Assembly: GCA_016648135.1 (NCBI GenBank)
Contig: JADDOH010010985.1
Span: 46,261-110,260 of the forward strand
Length of the DNA: 64,000 bases
Reading direction: 5' to 3'
Source of the DNA: Agrypnia vestita
Taxonomy: Eukaryota > Arthropoda > Insecta > Trichoptera > Phryganeidae
Part shown: positions 10,201-18,654 of the stretch, in pieces
Position numbering within the stretch: the stretch's first letter is position 1
How the letters are laid out: every line of letters starts with the position of its first letter
The notes under the pieces: generated by a model
What the model was told of the DNA's origin: nothing
Database searches by the model: none
Seen by the model: the letters and a program-made list of their open reading frames with translations, nothing else
Translations under genes and position numbers: made by a program

Positions 10201-13193
10201 TTTCCCTGAGTAGCGACAGGTTTCTTGTATTTATCTCAAGAACACCTCAGTGGGATATTGCTACCTTTGCCTTTATACCCTTCAAATAGAGAAATTCCAA
10301 CCATGGTACAGTAGCCGACAAACATCTTGAAATTTTTCAGCGTAGTGGGGGAAAGTTTGCGCATGTACCATTCCACCAACGAAACCCAAATTTTGTCTTC
10401 TGCGCGTTCCCCCACTACGCTAATTTTTTTTAAGAAGTTTGCTGGCAACTGTAGTAGTAGGGCAATACTCACAAACATTAAATGCGCGATTTCATTATAC
10501 TGATTGGGGTACAGAGCTTTCATCGCATGGTTCATGTTCTTCTTCAGCTCGGTAAACTTGCTTTTGGCCTTAGCCAACTGCTTTTCTTTGGATGTTTCGC
10601 GCGGTTCACGTTCTTTGCTCTCAAATTCATCCATGGCTTCTTTTAAAGCAGATAAATTATTTTTATAACTGAAATTTAAAAAAAGGAAACCAATTTAAAA
10701 AAAATGTTATCTACACAAAGTGGAACACATTAATAACATCAGAGGTATTACGATATTATTGATGTTGCTTGATTTATTCAAAAATTATATTCAAAATATA
10801 TGTATAGACACGAACTAACGTAAATTTTGTGCACAAAATTTGGTGCGACGTCTGAAAAAAATTACTACGAGCTTGTTAATCTTGAAACAATTATGAAAAG
10901 GTTAAATTAAATACTTTTAAAGAGCATAATGTCTTAGTAAATAAGTTAGACATTTTTACTTAGGCGTCAGACACACCATTTGATGATACTCAGGTAGCAG
11001 ACACACCATTAAATACAATCGACAGATTTAAATTTACACAAAACTATTCACTAAAATAACTTACAACTCTATATCAGATGCCGTCTTTTCGAGCCTTGCA
11101 TTTTTATAAGCGATAAGCTTCTCGGTTTCGCTAATTTCCTGACGCAGCATCGAGATGCACTCTAAGAAGTTTTTTGGCTCGTCAAATACTAGCGGGTCAT
11201 AATCCTCCAGAACCAAATGTTCGATTGCCCGGGCAAATTTCGCTTCTTTTGTGTTATATCCGTCGTGGAAGTTATCCTTATCCTTTTCATTGGCAGGATT
11301 ATTTGAATAGTTGGTGTAGGCCTCGTGAAGATTCTCCACGATGGCATTTTTCTGCTCTTCTAGTCTATTCAGCAGATCGGAATATATCTCGTGATCCTCA
11401 GACATTTTGACCTACAAAAGTACAACAATAAACACAATGTTGTATAAATTTCTACGATTAAAATATTAAAACAATAAAAAAACACAGATTTTTCCAAACA
11501 ATGTAATCTATTTCGTATAGAAATCAGAAATTGATGATATTCAAACCGTTATTTAAAGCAAATAACAAAATCCTAAAAACGGCTTGGAATGCTACAGTTG
11601 TAAAACGTAATAAATTAAAATGGAAACTTACCGTTTTAGTATAATATATTTCAGCACAGAAATTATATTTTCGTTTCAATAATGTTCTCAAGCACAACCG
11701 TTACGAAGCAAGCGGCAAAAAACATTCAAAATTATCGTCACATTATCGTCAACAACATGGCCATAGAAAAAAGAATACAAACACGGCTATGACAATTGAC
11801 ACGCATGAACACCAACATAAGAATTTAAATTGAACCATAGACGAAGTTCTCTGAGTAGATACCGAAATACAATAGTGTTGTACATACCATTTTAAAATAA
11901 TAATTATTATTATAACATAAATTTTGAGGATTTTATTTTTTAAATATATTTTTTAAAATAATAAAATAAACAAAATAGTTACAATATGAAATGTACTTAA
12001 ATACATCCAGCAATTATTACACGATGTAAATATATTTCTCCCCCTTCTAAATTCTGAATATACAAAACATATGCACATAAAAAAGTTGAAAGAGCTGATC
12101 TTATTCATATTTTACGATTACCACTGATGTTAAGAATAGTTTACATACAATTCGTCACAGATTTTTATAGTTGAATTTACTTTTTAGATTGTTTTAGCAG
12201 ATTTTCCGTGTAAAATGTCTCACGAAACTGCGTTAAAATGAAAAAGTTCAAAATAGCGCGTTACAAAATTTTGATACATTTTATAGAAAGTTTGCGGATG
12301 CACTGTAATATAAAAATCGTTTTTTTGGACACCATGGAGAAGAAATATGTTAGAAAAAACATATGATATGTGCATCTGAGACGCATAAGGAATTAAAAAT
12401 ATCGAATAATTTTCTTACCTAGTGTCAGCATGCCGACAAGTTTTTTCAGCAAGTCTTGATGGTATGGCGTCATCTGAGCAAAATCGAACAACACGCCGAC
12501 GGGTACAATAGTATATTCTGCAAACGTTAATACTAAAACTGCAACTTCTGCTGGTTTCAGGACCATAATGTAGATCCAGGAGCATATGAACGAAGGCAGG
12601 GGGCCCCAAAACCGATGCAGTGGTCCAAAAGCCTCTTGAAAGTATGCGTACTCTGCACCAGATCTCGGCACGACCGTTCCTAGTTCGGCGAACGCAAGGG
12701 CACCTGAAAATATTAACATATTATTATTATGATAATATAATATAGCTCGTGGGTTTTTATGACGACGATTAATTGTTTTTAAGCTGCTAGCTCTTCCCTG
12801 TTGTATAAAAAGCATGAGATTTGAGGGATTTTTAAAACGTACCTTTAAATCTCTCCGGTATGGCCGTTTCTCCAGTTTGAATTCTACAGATGAAAACAGA
12901 TCTTATGTTGATAATAAATAGGTACGACCTGAAAAAGAAAACTCACCTAGCAAGGAAATGATTCCGCAGAGAACCCACACGATGATGCAGAATGCCACAG
13001 ATCCCGTATGGAAGAGCGCTGAAGTTGGCGATATGAATATTCCGGATCCGATCATCACTCCGACGATCATGCTGACCGCGGAGAACAGTCCCAATTCCCT
13101 TTTTAGGCGAACACTCAACACTGAACCTACTTCGAATGTGTCCATCCCCTTTTCCCCGACCTGAGCTCCCGCAGTTGATTTTTCCTTCCCCAT
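892..13193 (-). CDS. SLC7/LAT-family amino-acid transporter, seven exons, 3' end off the window
   Basis: Exons in coding order: 13193-12947, 12703-12419, 4901-4776, 4425-4281, 4036-3809, 2999-2903, 1210-892. Every junction has GT-AG signals and the phases match (1,1,1,2,2,0), giving 482 residues plus a split codon. The product is an APC-superfamily light chain of the LAT/b0,+ type, a 12-TM plasma-membrane amino-acid exchanger. Family marks seen: IVGVMIGSGIFISP at about residues 43-56 (TM1 substrate-binding GSGIF), AFAELGTVVPRSGAEYAY, GLWAYDGWTAVTTVTEEIQNP, and the VPRPYKVP tail segment. The start is the ATG just after a 5'UTR intron acceptor (13202-13203). The last exon shown ends in a phase-1 donor (GGTAAGACC), so a short C-terminal exon lies beyond base 1. 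The loop after TM3 has no cysteine, unlike the heavy-chain-linking Cys of vertebrate relatives. Subfamily and substrate are not determinable here. Confidence 0.93.
1422..1624 (-). mobile_element. tRNA-derived SINE
   Basis: Minus strand shows a tRNA-like head: A-box-like TTGTGGTTAGGACACTCGCC, B-box GGTTCGAACCTC; then a shared body (CTATTTTCATAGCAC, TTAGTTTGAAAATAGT) and an A-rich tail. It is not a functional tRNA gene because no cloverleaf closes. Confidence 0.8.
1700..1880 (+). mobile_element. G-family element, left half
   Basis: ATTATAGAAGTCCCACAGCA start and TGAGCTGGCTTAAGTGATCA core shared with the copies at 5.7, 20, 37.5, 48 and 53.2 kb. Confidence 0.55.
1885..2165 (+). mobile_element. 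F-family fold-back MITE, one arm
   Basis: GATGTCTTGTAGCTAGTAGC start, then AATGAGTCGAAAATGTTCCA and CAAAGTTTGCATTTTTTTTC as in the complete copies. Only the left arm remains. Confidence 0.6.
2425..2640 (-). other. GC-richer island, unrecognised
   Basis: Open on the minus strand in two frames, one with repeated cysteines (HECQRDVECGHFSIKKCRKW). About 60 bp (GGACCCACCACACACCCAGG) recur at 31335-31370, so it is probably a repeat rather than an exon. No splice acceptor fits. Confidence 0.3.
2903..2999 (-). CDS. Transporter coding exon 6 (loop after TM8)
   Basis: Encodes LCYVAGKDGHTIEVFSFVH and RRFTPAAAVAFQ, equivalent to the family's R.....REGH.P..LS.IH....TP.PA..F segment. Acceptor ATTTCAG|GTTGTG and donor TCCAG|GTATAT. 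97 nt, phase 2 to 0. Confidence 0.92.
3000..3808. other. Transporter intron, no feature seen
   Basis: AT-rich, no recognisable repeat or exon. Confidence 0.6.
3809..4036 (-). CDS. Transporter coding exon 5 (TM7-TM8)
   Basis: Encodes NIPKSIIIAVPTITALYVF, an extracellular VPEMMASSAVAISFGEK segment and another TM. Acceptor ATTTCTAG|CAACATT and donor ACCAG|GTATTA. 228 nt, phase 2 to 2. Confidence 0.93.
4281..4425 (-). CDS. Transporter coding exon 4 (TM6 signature)
   Basis: Carries the most diagnostic LAT-family block, FYSGLWAYDGWTAVTTVTEE. Acceptor AAATTCAG|GAAATG and donor CTGT|GTATGT. 145 nt, phase 1 to 2. Confidence 0.94.
4776..4901 (-). CDS. Transporter coding exon 3 (TM5 region)
   Basis: Encodes LITVINISSVKLYVQLQNIF and a hydrophobic segment ending GGIYELSLG. 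Acceptor ATTACAG|GTCTAATT and donor TTAG|GTATGT. 126 nt, phase 1 to 1. Confidence 0.92.
5471..5568. repeat. 39-bp-arm hairpin in the transporter intron
   Basis: TTTTGTCAATATTTCTTTTA...CCATA pairs with TATGG...AATATTGACAAAA over 39 positions with one mismatch and a loop of about 20 nt. Size and shape resemble a small-RNA precursor, but it may be a tiny MITE. Confidence 0.8.
5650..5990. mobile_element. G-family element
   Basis: AGGTCTCACAGAGACGAAGC at the left and its complement AGCTTCGTCTCTGAGATTTC at the right. Internal CACTTAAGCCAGCTCACACA. Confidence 0.65.
6479..6994 (+). mobile_element. Pogo-like MITE
   Basis: Starts CAGTAAAACCCCATCAATTC beside TA and ends in a degraded complement. Internal text TGTCAATATCGGGTACTTTAG is shared with the other copies. 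No transposase is encoded. Confidence 0.65.
6995..8047. other. Part of the long transporter intron
   Basis: AT-rich, no supported gene. A 93-codon frame at 7479 lacks coding character. Confidence 0.55.
8048..8905 (+). mobile_element. K-family repeat interrupted by a pogo-like MITE
   Basis: The left end GGGGTATAAAAGAAAAGTCA and right end GGATATTGTTGCCTTTGATT are imperfect inverted repeats of the family term GGTATAAAAGCAAAGGCAGC. The right half (AAAGGAAAACTGAGGTGGCA onward) matches 10125-10285. Confidence 0.5.
8255..8752 (+). mobile_element. Pogo-like MITE, best-preserved copy
   Basis: Terminal inverted repeats CAGTAATACCCAGTTAATTC and, at the other end, complement of GAATTAACGAGGTTTTACT. It is inserted at TA in an older repeat (the K-family element here). 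The CAGTA...AATTCGAA termini and TA target resemble pogo/Tigger-type MITEs. Confidence 0.7.
9074..9223 (-). CDS. Nested gene, terminal coding exon
   Basis: Acceptor TCTTTCCAG|AGAGTCTG in phase 0, 49 residues and TGA. Contains RVCERHFSDDGSKYAELDED and the C-terminal hydrophobic/HP segment. Confidence 0.8.
   Translation of the reverse strand, partial: RVCERHFSDDGSKYAELDEDVDLGVLEILITAKIIAPHPHQSNMFKLTL
9074..11405 (-). CDS. Coiled-coil protein nested in the transporter intron, possible CENP-K-like kinetochore subunit
   Basis: Exons 11405-11065, 10668-10473 and 9223-9074 join with consistent phases (2, then 0) to 228 residues ending at TGA. The first exon is acidic and helical (MSEDHEIYSDLLNRLEEQKN). 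The second is highly charged with a probable coiled coil (KEKQLAKAKSKFTELKKNMN), then ALYPNQYNEIAHLMF. The third ends VLEILITAKIIAPHPHQSNM followed by FKLTL. The overall layout (long coiled coil, then a short C-terminal segment with a hydrophobic helix and an HP motif just before the end) resembles CENP-K of the inner kinetochore, about 270 residues in human. That comparison is from memory and tentative. Another small coiled-coil family is possible. It lies on the same strand as its host gene, inside intron 12418-4902, with its own 5'UTR exon. Intron 2 contains pogo-like and hairpin MITEs. Confidence 0.8.
9442..9990 (+). mobile_element. Pogo-like MITE, truncated right end
   Basis: Begins CAGTAAAACTCTGTTAATTC at a TA and shares the ATGTCAATATTGGGCACTTC core. 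Lies in the second intron of the nested gene. Confidence 0.6.
9990..10285 (+). mobile_element. K-family repeat, right portion
   Basis: About 290 bp similar to 8190-8252 plus 8755-8905 without the MITE. Ends GGATATTGCTACCTTTGCCT. Confidence 0.5.
10308..10453. mobile_element. Hairpin MITE (GCGTAGTGGGGGAA family) in an intron of the nested gene
   Basis: Outer inverted repeats TACAGTAGCCGACAAAC and GTTTGCTGGCAACTGTA; inner repeats GCGTAGTGGGGGAA and TTCCCCCACTACGC. A second copy is at 34412-34530. It creates a spurious in-frame extension of the neighbouring exon. Confidence 0.65.
10473..10668 (-). CDS. Nested gene, coding exon 2
   Basis: Acceptor TAAATTTCAG|TTATAAA and donor ATGTTT|GTGAGT. An uninterrupted reading frame continues past the donor through a hairpin MITE to 10236, but that extension is MITE and repeat sequence. 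Splicing at GTGAGT restores an in-frame join to 9223. Confidence 0.8.
11065..11405 (-). CDS. Nested gene, coding exon 1
   Basis: ATG at 11405-11403, four codons downstream of the 5'UTR acceptor TTTTGTAG|GTCAAA. Ends GAGTT|GTAAGT, phase 2. Confidence 0.82.
11632..11710 (-). promoter_or_regulatory. Probable non-coding first exon and promoter of the nested gene
   Basis: On the minus strand the sequence ends in AACG|GTAAGT (donor 11631-11626), 221 bp upstream of the acceptor that precedes the start codon. The transcription start is not defined; the upper limit is approximate. Confidence 0.5.
11711..12418. other. Upstream region of the nested gene
   Basis: Between the nested gene's first exon and transporter exon 2. 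No repeat or conserved frame recognised. Confidence 0.5.
12419..12703 (-). CDS. Transporter coding exon 2 (TM2-TM4 region)
   Basis: Acceptor ATTTTCAG|GTGCCCTTG and donor CTAG|GTAAG, phase 1 to 1. Contains ALAFAELGTVVPRSGAEYAY and ICSWIYIMVLKPAEVAVLVL. The extracellular loop after AEYTIVPVGVLFDF lacks the cysteine used by vertebrate light chains to bind 4F2hc or rBAT. The following intron is 7.5 kb and hosts another gene. Confidence 0.92.
12947..13193 (-). CDS. Transporter coding exon 1 (N-terminus, TM1-TM2)
   Basis: Encodes a hydrophilic N-terminus, then LKRELGLFSAVSMIVGVMIG and the start of TM2. The ATG at 13193-13191 follows TTTTTTCCAG|GCGTTAAG, so 8 bases of 5'UTR belong to this exon. The donor CTAG|GTGAGT is at 12946. 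Confidence 0.93.
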
Positions 13194-13726
13194 CTTAACG
13201 CCTGGAAAAAATAATAAAATATTAAAAACATGTATAATTCAGGTCACGTATACTTCGGGTTTCTAAACATGTATCTTAAAATAAGGCAATCCGCCCTCAA
13301 AGAGCGATTTGTGAATAAACATGTATCATATTATAAAATTTTAAACTTTCAGTCTCGTTTACAATCTCCTATGTACAACGCTTGCTGTAAACGCCAAAAA
13401 AATTCATTTCTCATTTCACTGCCGAGGAATTGGCGTTGATTTGTACATTTAAGAGAAAATTTTTACATACAATAAATATTTGAATTGTACATGTTACCTT
13501 TAATTTAATAAAATAATTAAAAAAATAGTATTGAGAAAGAAAGGATATATTTTTGTAGGTAGGTAATCTTGCAGTTGGGTATCAATGTTTACGCTTCTTT
13601 TTCACTAGATATTGATAATACTTATTCTGCAAGTTGCTTTAATTAAACGACTTTTAGTGATTATTTACATTTTACTTTAAAACAATAATTATATTATTTG
13701 TTATAATCTACTCATATTCATTAATT

Positions 13727-13768
13727 ACACCTACATGTTTCGGAAAAACCTTTCCATCGTCAGGGTGT
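13727..13768 (-). ncRNA. Hammerhead ribozyme motif, apparently complete (family A, left arm)
   Basis: Minus strand: stem I ACACC, box CTGACGA, stem II GGAAA/TTTCC with a GGTT loop, GAAA, mini-stem III (AC..GT), cleavable A, then GGTGT pairing with ACACC. All conserved core positions are present. Predicted by eye; activity not tested. Confidence 0.75.
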
Positions 13769-13876
13769 TTTATTAATGTGTAATCAAGAACTTCAGCAAT
13801 AATATTTAAAAAATTATTTTAAAATAATTTAGAAAATCAAAAAACAAAAGACATCATTCATTTTGACATTTATAAA

Positions 13877-13918
13877 ACACCCTGACGATAGAAAGGATTT
13901 TCCGAAACATGTTGGAGT
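13877..13918 (+). ncRNA. Hammerhead ribozyme motif (family A, right arm)
   Basis: ACACC CTGACGA ... CC GAAACATGTT GGAGT. Core conserved; stem I has one mismatch and stem II one change relative to the left arm. Confidence 0.65.
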
Positions 13919-14052
13919 AATTAATGAATATAAGTAGATTAAAACATATAATATATTTATTTTTTAAAGTAAAATGTAAATACTAACTAAAAATAGTGCT
14001 GTGAGGGTTAGCCTAACAGCACTAATGAAACATTTACTTAACGAAAATATTA

Positions 14053-14632
14053 ATAAAGTATGTTTCATATCTAGTAGCCAAATATTTATAGGTGGATTCC
14101 CGCCTTGATAATGATTCGAAAATTTTCAAGCGACCATGACCTAATATATCAATAATTATGGAGATATGCAATATCAAAGTTTTCATTTTTTTTTTAAATA
14201 TTTTTTCAATGCGCATTTTTTGCAAAAAAGATGAATTATCGTTATAGTAACTTATATCGTTCATAAAAAATTCATTCGATTCAATAAATGTCGAATAAAA
14301 TGATAAAAACATTACAAAAATCGAAAATAGTTTTTTTTACAAGGTTTTTATCATAAAACCGTGCAGTAATTTGAACCAGATTATTTTTGGAAGGTTTTAG
14401 TAGTTTTATTTGACTTGTATCAAAGCGAACGAATTTTTAATATTCGATATAAATTACGAAAGTCTAAAGTTTTACAAAAGATAAGTCAGAAATAATTATA
14501 AAAAAAATAGAACTTTGATGTCGCTTATCTCCGCAACTGTTGACATTTCACCCAAAGTGTAAAGAATATTTTCTGATCAAAATTGAATTCAAAAGACTCC
14601 CCGAAGTTTTTGCTACTAGCTAAGAGATATAT
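14053..14632. mobile_element. F-family fold-back MITE
   Basis: Two arms of about 250 bp: CATATCTAGTAGCCAAATAT on the left and TTTTTGCTACTAGCTAAGAG on the right. Internal inverted text around ATAAAATGATAAAAAC. Confidence 0.65.
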
Positions 14633-14689
14633 GTACACTACATACACACATTGGAACGGAAACTGTATGTATAAGAAATTATTAAGTTC

Positions 14690-14971
14690 AACATAATAAT
14701 TTCGTTGTCTGTCTGTCCGTCCGTCCATCTGTCTGTCCATCTATTCGTCCGTCCATCTGTTTGTCTGTCTGTCCTTAACTTCGTGTAACGTCCGTAATTT
14801 CGTTAGAATTCACGGCTAAAGAAAACAAATTAAACGGCCGGAGATGGGGCTTGAGCCCCGGGCCAGCAAACCCGAACCGGCCGCTCTACGCATGTTGCTA
14901 CGGATGCCTCTCCGTGGACCTTAGCAAAGACGCGAACCAATGTTCCGACATTTTTGACGGGTTACGGCTAG
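14690..14971 (+). mobile_element. Helitron 3' end with tRNA-like module
   Basis: Ends with hairpin CCGACATTTTTGACGG then GTTACGGCTAG|T. Begins near a CTGTCTGTCCGTCC microsatellite followed by AACTTCGTGTAACGTCCG, also present in the copy at 58930. Between them (14831-14935), on the minus strand, is a tRNA-like block. Confidence 0.6.
14831..14935 (-). other. tRNA-like module inside a Helitron
   Basis: Minus strand: TCCACGGAGAGGCATCCGTA, then TAGAGCGGCCGGTTCGG and B-box-like GGGGCTCAAGCCCCATC. GC-rich against an AT-rich background. No complete cloverleaf was drawn. Confidence 0.4.
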
Positions 14972-15203
14972 TTTAGAATAATTGTCAATTGAGTTAGATC
15001 TATCGGCATAATTGTCTATTTAATAGTTAGTACACGTTATCTTATTTATAATGTGCATTTGAATAATGAAATTACAATCAAATTTTTATAATTCTTATCA
15101 CTTGGACCGCGTCCCACTCTTTATCAACGGCGGAGGGGATTCGCAAATCGCTGACAATTAGTTATTCCAAGCGTTTTGTTGATAGTGTTCTGTTTATTTT
15201 AAA

Positions 15204-15663
15204 CTAGTTGATCGTACCCGGCGTTGCACGGGTTAATGATTAAGTAAAAAATAAGTTTGTGAGGGAAAACAAAGGGTCCGCTATTCTCAAAAAACAATGT
15301 TTGCATCTAATGTTAACATAAGTAACATAACTGTAATACTTAGATATATGGTATCATGGACTTTTTTGTAGATATTAATGTCCTCTATAAAACTGTAGTA
15401 CATTACTTTGCTCTATTGGCAATAATTTCCGCAGCGTACACAATATAAGGTTTCTTTTGGTAATTTTTTCACACGTTGGATTACATTATCGAAGTTTTCA
15501 TACGGATCCCTAACATTTTTTAAAATATTCTATAGCCTATGTCCATCAGGGATAATGTAGGATTCTGAATGTGAAAGAATTTTTCAAATCGGTCCAGTAG
15601 TTTCGGAGCCTATTCAATTCAAACACACAATCAAATCTTTCCTCTTTATAATATTAGTATAGA
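15204..15663 (-). mobile_element. Complete non-autonomous Helitron
   Basis: Minus strand begins TCTATACTAATATTATAAAG and ends with hairpin CCCGTGCAACGCCGGG, then TACGATCAACTAG. Flanks are A and T, the Helitron target. 460 bp with no Rep/helicase gene. Confidence 0.85.
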
Positions 15664-16000
15664 TAAACAGGAACGGCTCAAGGGAGTAGCCAACTGTCCA
15701 AGCGCCCTGGGCGGAGATTATAATAATCTTAAGATCGAATTAGCGCATACCGGAATAATAATGCTTGGTATCATTAACCCACACCTGGATGACGTGCGGT
15801 GTTAAGTGATACCATTCCCATTGTAAGTCTCCCTTCTACGTTTCCCCCAGCTTTGACTGTGAGCGTCAGGAAAATCCGTTAGAGTTAAATCATTTTGAAT
15901 TAAAAGAAAGGAAAGAATTGAAAAAACACTGTCAAACCAAACAAAAAAACAAAAAAAACAATGTCAAACCACAAAGTTATTGCTTTCTACCGAAGTATAA

Positions 16001-16265
16001 TAGAAGCGAGTGCGGTTATAAAGCAAAAATGTATAAAAACTTCTCAATCAAGTATAAAGTTACGTGCATCAATATTTATTGTTGTTTCTCTTTTCTGTGT
16101 AATTTTATATTTTGTCTCCCTCATTAAGTATATATTAGTGCACTGCTTTATATTTATTGCTTAGTTATTAAGTTGCCCTGATGAAGCTTAAGTTTAAGCG
16201 AAACCGGTTGGCACAATAATAAATCGTGGTTTAATACAAAGTAAAGTGTTTTTATTTATTTTAAT
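16001..16265 (+). mobile_element. 265-bp hammerhead-bearing insertion between 40-bp direct repeats
   Basis: ATGTCAAACCACAAAGTTAT... (40 bp) occurs identically at 15961-16000 and 16266-16305. The enclosed 265 bp contain the hammerhead near the right end, followed by AATAAATCGTGGTTTAATAC. Confidence 0.7.
16174..16213 (+). ncRNA. Hammerhead ribozyme motif, complete (family B)
   Basis: Stem I TGCC, CTGATGA, stem II GCTTAA/TTAAGC, GAAA, 2-bp stem III with CG loop (ACCGGT), cleavable T at 16209, then GGCA pairing with TGCC. Every canonical core base is present. The tiny stem III is the form known from Penelope-like elements. Confidence 0.8.
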
Positions 16266-16679
16266 ATGTCAAACCACAAAGTTATTGCTTTCTACCGAAG
16301 TATAAAAAACACTATCAAAAATTCTAGCCGTAGCCCGTGTCTACGGCTAAAGTTTTAACGCATTTATTATTTTCGACCACTTATGTATACAACTTCACAT
16401 TAATGCTTCTCCAATGGTACTTGCCCATTTGCGGGCATCTAATTTGTTTCTTGAATCTGTAAGAGATCTCGCTGAACTGAATATTTTCCCGCCAAAGCCG
16501 TATTATATTCGAAGTTTTCGTAAAATTTTTCGTACTATATAGCGTGTTTCTTCGAAAGTCTAATTTTTTGTGAGAACTGCGCGCTCGTCACTTATAGAAA
16601 CGACTTTCACTAATTCCGTACTTACTGAAATAATGCAATTTGGCGAATTCTGGGGTTGGACAGGGCGCCAGAAATCACC

Positions 16680-16945
16680 GCGCCAGCCCTTACGAGTATT
16701 TCACAAAACGCTCTGCGTGTAGACGGAAAAATCAGGTAATTTGAAGTCACTGTGACTAAAATAACTCATTCTTACAGTAGTGTACGATACTCTGTTCCTT
16801 TTTCCCGGGACTTTTTTTTTCGGCGTAGCGTTACGCCCGATCACAAAGAAGGCCCGTTCGATAACGAATGCAAGTAAGGCACCTTACTTTTGAGTTGCCA
16901 AGATTTCACGCTTGTAACGTATCTACAGTTTATTATATCATTGGG
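16680..16945 (+). repeat. Repeat shared in inverse with 34680-34935
   Basis: AACGCTCTGCGTGTAGACGG, TGTGACTAAAATAACTCATT and GTTGCCAAGATTTCACGCTT match the complement of the interior of the Harbinger-type element at 33.9 kb. Confidence 0.65.
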
Positions 16946-17289
16946 TGACTGAAATAAAAATATATTGTTTTGAATTTGTCTTTATACCACTCGTATATGG
17001 TACTTCGAAAAAAATGCTATTTTTAATTGATGTAGTCTAGAATTTTATTCGAGACTTTATTAACTCGAATCATAAATATTTAGTTTGCCATGTTTTTCTA
17101 CGCTTATGTCTTAACGACAGAAGACATTCATGTTCTATCACTCAAAAATACTTGATCACAGGTCACACCCAAAATGAATTTAAAAGTCGGATTTCTTTTA
17201 TTTTGGAGAAAATAAAAAATGTTGAAAAAATAATGTTTTTTATATTATTATAAAAGCATTATATCATCCAGAAATGGCCACCTAGATAT

Positions 17290-17800
17290 AAAGGGTGTCT
17301 CGTAGCTAGTAGCAAAAACTTTACAAGCGTAATCCAGCTTTAATAGTGAGTCGAAAATGTTCAAGCAACCCTGAACTGAATATTAATAGATATGCAATTT
17401 CAAAGTTTGCATTTTTTTTCAATATTTTTTACTTATTATTTGCAAAAAGTTGAAATTTTATTACAGCAACTTATATTGACTACAAAAAAAATCATTCGCT
17501 TCCATATAACTCAAATAAAATGATAAAAACCTTGTAAAAAAACAACTATTTTAAATTTTTGCAAGGTTTTTATCATTTAACTCGACTTTTATTGAAGCGA
17601 ATAAATTTTTCATAATCGACATAAGTTACTATAATGATGGTTAAACTTTCTGCAAAAAATATTTAAAAAAATGTAAACTTTGATATTGCATTTCTCCATA
17701 ACTATTGATGTAAGGTCATGGTTGCTTGAACATTTTCGACTCACTATCAAGGCAGGAATCTACCTGCAAAGTTTTTGCTACTAGCTATTAGACACCCTGT
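17290..17800. mobile_element. F-family fold-back MITE, complete
   Basis: AGGGTGTCTCGTAGCTAGTA mirrored by TACTAGCTATTAGACACCCT. Arms of about 240 bp stay complementary through GCATTTTTTTTCAATATTTT and CTTGCAAAAA-type centre. Confidence 0.75.
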
Positions 17801-18120
17801 TTGATTCAAGTTCAGTTCAAAAGCGAAATATTGAAAATATTTTATTACATAAGTTTCTCCGCCGATTCTCTGCCCGAGCGAAACCCTGACGAAAGAAAAA
17901 AACATAAACAATGATAGCGTATCGTTAATCATGTTTGCAGCGTGTGTTATCTGCTTTTCCCGATGCAGATTTACCGCACTAAGGTCATAATGACACACAA
18001 CTTACTTATATATGACATGTTGACCCGTGCTAGGGTGAGATGGTCAGATAAGTCGGACAATGGAGAAGTCTCATAGTGCTGATAATATAATATGTTGTAA
18101 CTTGTACCGTTTCACCAATA

Positions 18121-18654
18121 TACAGGGCATACCAGAGCTAGCAGCAGAAACCGGTAGATTCCTGACTATGTTATGAATGTTCTAAAATTAACTAAAATGT
18201 TCCAGCAAACATGACCCAATATCAATAGTTGTGGAGATATGCAATATCAAAGTTTGCATTTTTTTTTCAATATGACTTATTTTTTGCAAAAAGTTGAACT
18301 GTCATTACAGTAACTTATGTCGATTATGAAAAATTCATTCTCTTCAATACAAGTCGAATAAAACGATAAAAACCTTGCAAAAATTGAAAAAAAGTTAATT
18401 TTTACAAGGTTTTTATCATTTTATTAAGTTGTATTGAAGAGAATGAATTTTTCATACTCGATATAAGTTATCGTGATGATAGTTCAACTTTTTACAAAAA
18501 ATAAGTCAGAAATATTGAATAAATGCTAACTTTGATGTTGCATATCTCCATAACTATTGATATTAGATCATGGTTGCTTGAATATTTTAGACTCCAAACA
18601 TAGGCAGGAATCTACCGGCCAAGTTTCTGCTGCTAGCTCTGGTACACCCTGTAT
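18121..18654. mobile_element. F-family fold-back MITE, complete
   Basis: TACAGGGCATACCAGAGCTA mirrored by TAGCTCTGGTACACCCTGTA. Long complementary arms meet at a TTTACAAGGTTTTTATC centre. A further fragment follows at 18780-18830. Confidence 0.75.

Larger units (their letters stand above)
13650..13990. mobile_element. Family A fold-back element with a hammerhead in each arm
   Basis: Arms of about 110 bp (TTTACATTTTACTTTAAAAC outward left, complement TTTAAAGTAAAATGTAAATA at right) with the hammerheads at their inner ends and about 110 bp of AT-rich centre. Confidence 0.7.

Noticed and set aside
10236..10634. Single 132-codon gene
   Set aside because: Its second half is hairpin MITE and K-family repeat; a strong GTGAGT donor at 10472 gives a consistent spliced model.
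15961..16164. 67-codon frame with a hydrophobic segment overlapping the hammerhead insertion
   Set aside because: It starts in the 40-bp direct repeat and runs into non-coding element sequence; no family resemblance or codon pattern.
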